Source of the DNA: Nitrososphaerota archaeon
GTDB lineage: Archaea; Thermoproteota; Nitrososphaeria; Nitrososphaerales; UBA183
DNA length: 5,442 nucleotides
Direction of reading: 5' to 3'
Assembly (NCBI GenBank): GCA_029785625.1
Contig: JAFLZI010000009.1
Location: 1-5,442 of the forward strand
Shown in pieces: positions 1-4,444 of this stretch. The notes beneath the pieces are model-generated. The model was not told where the DNA came from and searched no databases. It was given only the letters and a program-made list of their open reading frames with translations. The position numbers and the translations under genes were made by a program. Each line of letters begins with the position of its first letter. Position 1 is the stretch's first letter.

Positions 1-762
1 GACAACATCATGCTCGTAGAGAAGCAGACGGGGCTGAGGGTCGGGTCCACCCTGACCTACGCATACATGCCCCTGAAGCCCAGGGAGCCGAAGCCGGCCG
101 TGGTCTCCGCCGCGGGGTTCCAGGAGAAGGGGCCGTTAGACGGGCTGGGGTTCTCTCCCAACTCCCAGAACGTCTTCTCGGCAGAGCTGGAGTATGCGTC
201 GTCGGTAATCGAAGCCGTGGTGTCTTCGGTGACCGAGATCGAGATGGCAAGGAGGGCGAGAGAGGCGAAGGTTGCGTTCCAGAGGGGTTCGGACGTCTAT
301 CTGGACGAGTTCACCAGGTACCTCTACGAACTCAAAGCGATACAGTCAAGCGAAGAGACCGGGGAGTCGATCTCCTATCTGGCCGGGGCCATTCTGAAGA
401 GCTTCGACAACTACGTCAGATACGTCGTGGACGAGACCAGGGAGGCGCTGAAGGAGAAGCAGCTGAAAGCGAGCAGGACCAAGATAACCCTCCTCTGGAG
501 CCTTGACAGGTACGAGATGCGCGGGGAACGACTACAGGTCGCGGAAAACATCCAGCAGAGGCTGAGGGACTACGTGACCGACGTCGCCCTTGTGTCAGGA
601 GAGAGGCTCAAGGGCGGAGCGGAGGTCTTTGACCCCCTGAAGCACAACGTGGTCATCGTCTGCTCGAAGGCAGACCAGGACTCCCTGAAGGGCGCGAGGA
701 GGGGGCTGAGGAGCGCCGAATCGACCCTGATATCCGCGACCCCCGGACTGAAGAGAGAGTGA
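1..762 (+). CDS. Degenerate nucleotide-sugar dehydrogenase homologue, 5' partial
   Basis: Seen: the frame is open from base 1 (Asp-Asn-Ile before the first ATG at 10), so that ATG is probably internal and the gene begins outside the window; 253 codons are present. Codons 4-20 (LVEKQTGLRVG, then TYAYMP) match the end of the N-terminal domain of UDP-glucose/UDP-ManNAc dehydrogenases (EKxSGLKVGxD..LAYSPER). The stretch around codons 65-90 resembles the central-domain helix (sv.EAElvK..eN). Codons 160-230 resemble the C-terminal Rossmann-like domain, ending in VVIVCSKAD. Odd: the family signature GGHCxPxDP is absent and the only Cys (codon 221) is in the wrong place; the helix Lys-Asn and the GLaYK lysine are also replaced. 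The middle is shorter than usual. Known: active members oxidise C6 of NDP-sugars with NAD. Inferred: a diverged paralogue, possibly inactive, serving the sugar-nucleotide genes downstream. The family call is fairly sure; activity is doubtful. Confidence 0.62.
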   Translation, partial: DNIMLVEKQTGLRVGSTLTYAYMPLKPREPKPAVVSAAGFQEKGPLDGLGFSPNSQNVFSAELEYASSVIEAVVSSVTEIEMARRAREAKVAFQRGSDVYLDEFTRYLYELKAIQSSEETGESISYLAGAILKSFDNYVRYVVDETREALKEKQLKASRTKITLLWSLDRYEMRGERLQVAENIQQRLRDYVTDVALVSGERLKGGAEVFDPLKHNVVIVCSKADQDSLKGARRGLRSAESTLISATPGLKRE

Positions 763-770
763 GCTCGCCA

Positions 771-782
771 TAATCCTATATC
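771..782 (+). promoter_or_regulatory. TATA-like promoter element for the Gfo/Idh/MocA gene
   Basis: The 45-base gap after the dehydrogenase-like gene holds taatcctatatc; its core CTATAT (776-781) is centred 29.5 bases before the ATG at 808. This matches the spacing at three other genes in the window and implies a leaderless transcript starting at or just before that ATG. It also argues against the in-frame GTG at 796, which lies too close to the box to be in the transcript. No experimental support. Confidence 0.5.
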
Positions 783-807
783 CGTACCCTCTCGGGTGGC
801 TAATCTG

Positions 808-1746
808 ATGGCACGGGTAGGGGTCGTGGGCACCGGCGGATGGGGGAAGAACCACGTCAGGGTCTTGAACGAGCTCCAGTGCCTGGCCGCGGTCTGCGAC
901 ATGGACAGGGAGAGGGTTGAGACGTTCTCGAAGAAGTTCCACGTCCCTGGGTACACCTCCCTCGAATCGATGCTGGAGAAGGAGAAGCTGGACGGAGTGA
1001 CGATCTGCACCCCTGCCTCCACCCACTTCAAGGTCGCGATGGAGGCGCTGGCCCGGGGGATGCACATTTTCGTCGAGAAGCCCATGACCACCACGGTCGC
1101 TGATGGGGAGGCGCTCATCGAGGCAGCGAAGAAAGCCGACAGGGCCCTGACCGTGGGGTTCATCGAGAGGTTCAATCCACCTATAACCGCGCTGAAGCAG
1201 ATGATATCCGAGGGGAAGATGGGGGATCCCATCCTTCTCGAGTTCCACAGAGAGAACAGGAGGGGAGCAAGCATAAGCGACGTGGGCATAGTCAAGGACG
1301 CGTCGGTCCATGACATCGACACAGCGTGCTGGCTCTTCGACGACGTCCCCAAGGTCGTCTATGCCAGGGTCGGGTCGATGCGCGTCCCCCCAGAGCACGA
1401 AGACTTCGCCACCGTACTCCTCGGGTTCTCGGGGCAGAAGACCGCGTTCCTCGTCACGAACTGGATAACCCCGAACAGGGTCAGGACGCTGAGCGCCGTC
1501 TTCTCCGGCGGGGTGGTGGACGTCGACTTCGTGACCCAGCAGACGAGCATCCACGAGGGTGCCGCCACCACGGTCCCTACAAGGCCCTATCAGGAGCCGC
1601 TCATGCTCGAGCTGAAGGAGTTCGTAACCGCCATCCAGGAAAAGAGGCAGCCCCTGGTCACCGGGAGGGACGCCCTCAACACCCTCAGGGTGGCTGAAGG
1701 TGTGCTCGCGTCGAGCTCTTCAGGGGCGCCGATCTACCTCGGGTGA
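808..1746 (+). CDS. Gfo/Idh/MocA-family oxidoreductase, probable UDP-GlcNAc(A) 3-dehydrogenase
   Basis: 312 residues from ATG 808, a usual length. The NAD-binding Rossmann fold begins at once with VGVVGTGGWG (Gly8, Gly10, Gly13). The family signature EKP is at residues 90-92 (FVEKPMTT). A GFIERFNP segment near 117-124 opens the C-terminal alpha/beta domain, followed by the catalytic-region pattern DASVHDID (Asp164, His168, Asp169, Asp171). Known: members with this ERFNP segment include WlbA/WbpB (UDP-GlcNAcA 3-dehydrogenase) and GnnA (UDP-GlcNAc 3-dehydrogenase), both making a 3-keto sugar for amination. Inferred: the same C3 oxidation here, since an acyltransferase of the WlbB kind follows. 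GTG 796 would add four residues; ATG 808 is preferred because it fits the TATA spacing and puts the Rossmann strand right at the N-terminus. Family assignment is strong; exact substrate (free acid or not) is open. Confidence 0.85.
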   Translation: MARVGVVGTGGWGKNHVRVLNELQCLAAVCDMDRERVETFSKKFHVPGYTSLESMLEKEKLDGVTICTPASTHFKVAMEALARGMHIFVEKPMTTTVADGEALIEAAKKADRALTVGFIERFNPPITALKQMISEGKMGDPILLEFHRENRRGASISDVGIVKDASVHDIDTACWLFDDVPKVVYARVGSMRVPPEHEDFATVLLGFSGQKTAFLVTNWITPNRVRTLSAVFSGGVVDVDFVTQQTSIHEGAATTVPTRPYQEPLMLELKEFVTAIQEKRQPLVTGRDALNTLRVAEGVLASSSSGAPIYLG

Positions 1747-1748
1747 GG
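1742..1748 (+). promoter_or_regulatory. Shine-Dalgarno overlapping upstream stop; supports TTG start at 1751
   Basis: GGTGAGG, which includes the TGA stop of the oxidoreductase gene, complements the archaeal 16S 3' end (GGAGGTGATC-type SD). It lies 2-4 bases before TTG 1751. It suggests re-initiation or coupled translation of the acyltransferase from the same transcript and argues against the earlier GTG at 1700. Confidence 0.5.
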
Positions 1749-1750
1749 GC

Positions 1751-2257
1751 TTGAAGGTCGTCAACTTCGTCGCGCCGGACGTCAAGCTAGGGAAGAACGT
1801 CAGGGTGTGGCACTTCGCTTACGTCGGGTCAGGCACAGTGGTAGGCGACAACGTGAAGATTGGATCGCTCGCCCACGTCGACTACGACGTGAGGATAGGG
1901 AGCGGGACCAAGATCGAGGGAGGCGCGTACATCCCGCCGCTTTCGAGGATCGGGAAAGGCGTGTTCATAGGGCCGGCAGCCGTGCTCACCAACGACCCTT
2001 ACCCCCCGAGCAGCAGGATGATCGGGGTGACAGTGGCGGACGGAGCGGTGATAGGGGCGAGGGCAGTGGTCAGGGCCGGGGTGAAGATAGGCAGGAGGGC
2101 GGTGGTGGCCATGGGAGCGGTGGTTACAAAGGACGTCCCGCCGGAGAAGGTGGTGATGGGGGTCCCCGCGAGGGTCGCATATACGAGGGAGGAGTTCGAC
2201 GCTAAGATGCGGGCCTGGGAGTCTTCCCGACCTTCGACCTCACGTAGAACGCGGTAA
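1751..2257 (+). CDS. Left-handed beta-helix N-acyltransferase, WlbB/WbpD type
   Basis: 168 residues from TTG 1751. Nearly the whole chain is hexapeptide repeats ([VI]G.[GN]..[IV]) forming a left-handed beta-helix: VGSGTVVGDNVKIG, then VRIGSGTKI, IGKGVFIG, and VIGARAVVRAGVKIG. Residues 78-86 (VLTNDPYPP) match the TND..P loop of WlbB/WbpD enzymes; Asn81 matches their active-site Asn. The C-terminal GVPAR (137-141) is typical of hexapeptide acetyltransferases. Known: these trimeric cytosolic enzymes move acetyl from acetyl-CoA to the 3-amino group of UDP-GlcNAc3NA. Inferred: the same step here, after oxidation by the upstream enzyme and amination by an enzyme not in the window. The GTG at 1700 would add a non-helical, Arg-rich leader inside the upstream gene and is disfavoured. 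The last 56 bases overlap the opposite-strand gene. A different acyl donor is possible. Confidence 0.82.
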   Translation: MKVVNFVAPDVKLGKNVRVWHFAYVGSGTVVGDNVKIGSLAHVDYDVRIGSGTKIEGGAYIPPLSRIGKGVFIGPAAVLTNDPYPPSSRMIGVTVADGAVIGARAVVRAGVKIGRRAVVAMGAVVTKDVPPEKVVMGVPARVAYTREEFDAKMRAWESSRPSTSRRTR

Positions 2258-2459
2258 GCCCGTCGAGCACCACGAACCAGACCACGACCAGCCCCAGTAT
2301 GAGTGCCGCCTTCGCGAGCGCCAGCGCGGTGTATCCGGAGAGGTCGTGGGGGAGCCCCAGAGGGGTAAGAGGCGCGACGAAGATGAAGAAGACATAGGTC
2401 TCTGCTATGATGAGAAGGAACGCCACCGATTCTATCAGGAAGAGAGGTAGGAGCTTCAC
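2202..2459 (-). CDS. Small two-TM membrane protein of unknown function
   Basis: 85 residues, starting at GTG 2459, which directly follows the TAG stop of the upstream transferase with no gap and in the same frame. I do not recognise a family. Seen: a hydrophobic segment at about residues 4-29 with two acidic residues inside or at its edges (Glu10, Glu20), a short loop with a PLTPLGLPHDLSGY sequence, a second hydrophobic segment at about 45-65 (KAALILGLVVVWFVVLD), then a basic tail (RSKVGKTPRP). Positive charges at the C-terminus suggest both ends face the cytosol. A GGTG six bases before the GTG could serve as a ribosome-binding site. Its coupling to the transferase suggests it works with it or in the same lipid-linked pathway; that is inference. 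Its 3' end overlaps the acyltransferase gene on the other strand by 56 bases. It could instead be a readthrough extension of the transferase. Confidence 0.6.
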   Translation of the reverse strand: MKLLPLFLIESVAFLLIIAETYVFFIFVAPLTPLGLPHDLSGYTALALAKAALILGLVVVWFVVLDGLTAFYVRSKVGKTPRPAS

Positions 2460-3494
2460 CTAGAACACCCAGGTAAGGAAGGAGATGGCTATAGAGAAGG
2501 CGCAGGAGACGACGGTGAGGGCGACGATGCTCGCGACGAGCCCCTCTTCGGTGCTCGGTGAGGCCAGGAGGATCAGCCTCACCAGCGTGTTGGGCGCGTC
2601 CTTCGCGGTCGAGGCGTGGAGCAACCCGTCTTCCCCTACGTAGGTGGGCCTCGACGACATCTTCCTCCTCTCTACGAAGCCTCTGACGCTGGAGAGGGTG
2701 TAGAACGAGTTCAGGATGGCGGGGACTATGGCTATGATTGCGGCGACCTCTATCCCCCCGACGACGGCCAGCCCTGCGAACATGGCGCCGAACATGAGGC
2801 TACCGCTGTCCCCGTCGAACGACCTTGACGGGTACCTGTTGTAGAGCAGGAAGGCCGCGGAGACGCCGACCAGGGGGAGGGCGGACGCCAGCCTGGCGGG
2901 GGAGAACCCCTGCGTAAAGAGCTCGCGGAGCGCGACCCCGACCGCCAGGGCCAGGGACGTGAGGAGGGTGAACCAGGATATCTCGCCGTTGAAGGCGTCC
3001 ATCATGTTGAAGGCGTTGGTGACGACCGGGAAAGCGGCCACCACGAGTATGGTATAGATGATGAAGTGGGGGGCGGTGTCCCCCAGGATAGGGAAGTAGA
3101 TGTCGGAACCATACAGATGGACCCCGGCCCCCACCAGAGAGACGAACGCGACCCCGGCGAGGACGAGGAGGAGGGGCTTGGCCTTCCCGCCCAGGACGAA
3201 GAGGTCATCGTAAAGGCCGACAGCGAACGCGACGGCACCCCCCAGGACCAGGGCGGCGGGGAAGAGGGAGCCGAACCCCAGCGCCACAACCCCCTCGCCG
3301 ACCAGGACGGCGGCGAAGAGGAGGGGCCCCGCCGGCTCGGGAACCTTGGCGGGAGGGCTCTTGTGGACGTCTTCCGAGACCCGCCCCAGTCGGGTCAGGT
3401 ACCTCAGATATGGGGGGAAGGCGAGCAGGAGGAGGACGAATGGGACGAGGAGCGAGGCCAGGAGGAGCGCCCCCTCGGCCAGCGGCGAGACCAA
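2460..3494 (-). CDS. GPT-family polyprenyl-phosphate sugar-1-phosphate transferase (MraY/WecA/DPAGT1 superfamily)
   Basis: 344 residues with about ten hydrophobic segments, the usual archaeal length. It transfers a sugar-1-phosphate, probably GlcNAc-1-P, from UDP-sugar to a polyprenyl (dolichyl) phosphate at the cytosolic membrane face, the first step of lipid-linked glycan assembly (AglH-like role). Motifs in order: EDVHKSPPAKVPEPAG (41-56, family D..K and pro-Gly loop), YDDLFVLGGKAK (Asp96-Asp97, metal/catalytic region), NAFNMMDAFNG (Asn160, Asn163, Asp166, Asn169), FDGDSGSL (Asp229), and a cytosolic loop RRKMSSRP...DGLLHAS (276-295). Odd: the usual N..N..[AD]G.NGLE reads MDAFNGE, with Gly replaced by Ala and the Leu lost. 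The start is TTG 3494; an in-frame TGA lies at 3521-3519, and no other start codon lies between. A TATA-like box sits 29.5 bases upstream. Substrate sugar and lipid cannot be read from sequence. Confidence 0.85.
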   Translation of the reverse strand: MVSPLAEGALLLASLLVPFVLLLLAFPPYLRYLTRLGRVSEDVHKSPPAKVPEPAGPLLFAAVLVGEGVVALGFGSLFPAALVLGGAVAFAVGLYDDLFVLGGKAKPLLLVLAGVAFVSLVGAGVHLYGSDIYFPILGDTAPHFIIYTILVVAAFPVVTNAFNMMDAFNGEISWFTLLTSLALAVGVALRELFTQGFSPARLASALPLVGVSAAFLLYNRYPSRSFDGDSGSLMFGAMFAGLAVVGGIEVAAIIAIVPAILNSFYTLSSVRGFVERRKMSSRPTYVGEDGLLHASTAKDAPNTLVRLILLASPSTEEGLVASIVALTVVSCAFSIAISFLTWVF

Positions 3495-3520
3495 TCCGAA
3501 GGGCGTCCGATACCTTTCTC

Positions 3521-3526
3521 ATTAAA
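3521..3526 (-). promoter_or_regulatory. TATA-like box for the GPT operon
   Basis: On the minus strand this reads TTTAAT, centred 29.5 bases before TTG 3494. The spacing equals that of the other promoters in the window, so the transcript is probably leaderless and begins at the TTG. No Shine-Dalgarno is visible before that TTG. Confidence 0.55.
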
Positions 3527-3536
3527 CGGTTTCCAG

Positions 3537-3546
3537 AAGGCGCCTT
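3537..3546. promoter_or_regulatory. 10-bp perfect palindrome between divergent TATA boxes, possible operator
   Basis: AAGGCGCCTT is a perfect palindrome lying between the minus-strand TATA (3521-3526) and the plus-strand TATA (3560-3567). A partial copy, GGGCGCTT, follows directly (3547-3554). The position would let a dimeric regulator affect both promoters. Short GC-rich palindromes arise by chance in such DNA, so this is only a candidate. Confidence 0.25.
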
Positions 3547-3559
3547 GGGCGCTTCAACG

Positions 3560-3567
3560 TTAAATAA
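3560..3567 (+). promoter_or_regulatory. TATA box for the SSB-like gene
   Basis: TTAAATAA is the most A/T-rich stretch in the 98-base divergent intergenic region and is centred 29.5 bases before ATG 3593. That is the standard archaeal TATA-to-start distance plus a few bases, implying a leaderless or near-leaderless mRNA. No Shine-Dalgarno precedes the ATG, in agreement. Confidence 0.65.
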
Positions 3568-3592
3568 CGCCGTAGGACGGCCAGACCGTCGC

Positions 3593-3886
3593 ATGAACAT
3601 ATCCGATTTGAGGGACGGCATGAGGAGGGTCGATGCGGAAGGGGAGATTTCAGACATGGCGGAGCCGCGGTCGGTGAATCTTAGGACCGGCGGCGAGGCG
3701 AAGGTCGCAGACTGCATGCTGAAGGACGACAGCGGCCAGATCAAGCTGTCGCTTTGGGACGACCAGATCGACATGGTCAAGCAGGGATCCAAGGTCAGGA
3801 TAACAAACGGCTACACCAACAGCTTCCGCGGGGAGCTGAGGCTGAACGTCGGGAAGTACGGGAAGCTCGAGGTCCTCGAGGCCTAG
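3593..3886 (+). CDS. ssb: Single-OB-fold ssDNA-binding protein, Sulfolobus SSB/SOSS-B type
   Basis: 97 residues from ATG 3593. The whole chain is one OB fold: ISDLRDGMRRVDAEGEI (strand 1 lead-in), VADCMLKDDSGQIKLSLWDD (strands 2-3), VKQGSKVRITNGYTNSFRGELRLNV (strands 4-5). Trp55, Tyr74 and Phe78 line up with the three aromatic residues that stack on ssDNA in Sulfolobus SSB (Trp, Trp, Phe). Known: such proteins coat single-stranded DNA in replication and repair, and SOSS-B is the eukaryotic relative. Odd: it ends right after the fold (KLEVLEA), lacking the flexible Gly/Arg-rich acidic tail that the Sulfolobus protein uses for partner binding. The frame stays open 61 codons upstream into the divergent promoter, but ATG 3593 fits the TATA spacing and the fold. 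Cytosolic; unrelated to the glycan genes around it. It may be a secondary paralogue or an RNA-binding OB protein. Confidence 0.85.
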   Translation: MNISDLRDGMRRVDAEGEISDMAEPRSVNLRTGGEAKVADCMLKDDSGQIKLSLWDDQIDMVKQGSKVRITNGYTNSFRGELRLNVGKYGKLEVLEA

Positions 3887-3891
3887 AAACT

Positions 3892-3898
3892 TCTAAAA
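3892..3898 (+). promoter_or_regulatory. TATA-like box for the phosphatase gene
   Basis: TCTAAAA in the 39-base gap after the SSB-like gene is centred about 30.5 bases before ATG 3926. Matching spacing at the other promoters supports a separate leaderless transcript for the phosphatase and the gene after it, although readthrough from the SSB promoter is also possible. Confidence 0.5.
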
Positions 3899-3925
3899 CA
3901 GCGAGCGTTCCCGGACGGGCAAGAC

Positions 3926-4444
3926 ATGGGGACCGGAGGGTTATTCCTAAGGAAACTTAGGGCCCAAGTTTCGAACAGGCCCACGGGGTTCGTCTGGGTC
4001 GAACAGGAGAGACTCGCGGGCTCCGGCTATCCAGCCTCCCGGGGACAGGTAGAATGGGTGTCTGCCAACGGCATCGACGCCGTCCTCACCCTCACCCAGG
4101 ACCCGCTCCCGAAAGCCTGGACGGACGGGCTCGGGCTCTCCGTGGAGCACGTGCCCATGCAAGACCATGGGATTCCCGACGCCAAAGTCCTCGACGAGTG
4201 CGCTCGGCTGATTGAGGCGAAGCTCGACGAAGGAAAGAGCATCATGGTCCACTGCCTGGCGGGAGAGGGGAGGACGGGGTGCGCGCTGGCCGCATATCTG
4301 ATTAGGTCCAAGGGTCTCGGCGCAGACGAGGCGCTAAGGAGGCTGAGGGAGAGAAAGCCTGAGTTCGTTGAGCTCGCCCAGGAGAGGGCCGTCTCCGACT
4401 ATGCTGCAAGCCTAAAGCGACAGCCCCGCTCCCTTAACGCGTGA
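3926..4444 (+). CDS. Dual-specificity protein phosphatase, DUSP23/VHZ-like
   Basis: 172 residues. The cysteine-phosphatase P-loop HCxxGxGRTG is intact at 109-118 (HCLAGEGRTG): Cys110 is the nucleophile and Arg116 binds phosphate. Asp80 (VPMQDHGIPD) is the expected general acid about 30 residues before. FVWVEQERLAGSGYP (22-36) and the C-terminal RLRERKPEFVELAQERAVSDY match human DUSP23/VHZ along its length. Known: such enzymes remove phosphate from Tyr and Ser/Thr of proteins, and some relatives act on other phospho-substrates such as RNA 5' ends or phospholipids. The first 20 residues are extra and basic, and no membrane segment is present, so it is cytosolic. ATG 3926 fits the upstream TATA-like box. 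Its stop overlaps the start of the glycosyltransferase gene by 4 bases (GTGA), so the two are co-translated; a functional link is only inferred. Substrate unknown. Confidence 0.9.
   Translation: MGTGGLFLRKLRAQVSNRPTGFVWVEQERLAGSGYPASRGQVEWVSANGIDAVLTLTQDPLPKAWTDGLGLSVEHVPMQDHGIPDAKVLDECARLIEAKLDEGKSIMVHCLAGEGRTGCALAAYLIRSKGLGADEALRRLRERKPEFVELAQERAVSDYAASLKRQPRSLNA

Noticed and set aside
796..807. GTG 796 as the start of the oxidoreductase
   Set aside because: It lies only about 17 bases after the TATA-like centre, so it would be upstream of the expected transcript start; ATG 808 has the window's usual spacing.
570..1554. Long minus-strand ORFs of 260 and 319 codons opposite the oxidoreductase gene
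   Set aside because: They are codon-bias shadows: the plus strand encodes a protein with clear Rossmann, EKP and HDID motifs, while the minus translations show no recognisable domain.
1700..1750. GTG 1700 as the start of the acyltransferase
   Set aside because: It would add an Arg/Ser-rich leader wholly inside the oxidoreductase gene with no homology to beta-helix acyltransferases; TTG 1751 has a GGTGA Shine-Dalgarno just before it.
2460..2462. TAG between the two membrane ORFs as a pyrrolysine codon
   Set aside because: TAG also ends the small protein and the SSB-like gene, so it is an ordinary and common stop here, and the transferase already has full family length. Low-level readthrough is not excluded.
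3066..3563. Plus-strand ORFs (and a 195-codon minus ORF at 3205-3792) around the transferase N-terminus
   Set aside because: Their translations are low-complexity Gly/Glu/Arg or Pro/Arg-rich, typical of out-of-frame reading of a GC-rich membrane-protein gene.
3410..3592. 61-codon N-terminal extension of the SSB-like protein
   Set aside because: The extension runs through the divergent promoter and into the opposite gene, is Gly/Arg/Pro-rich without domain features, and the OB fold begins at ATG 3593 with a well-placed TATA box.
3884..3895. Inverted repeat TAGAA-AC-TTCTA after the SSB-like gene as a terminator
   Set aside because: The stem is only five weak pairs with a two-base loop and no T tract; the same bases are better explained as a stop codon plus the next TATA-like box.
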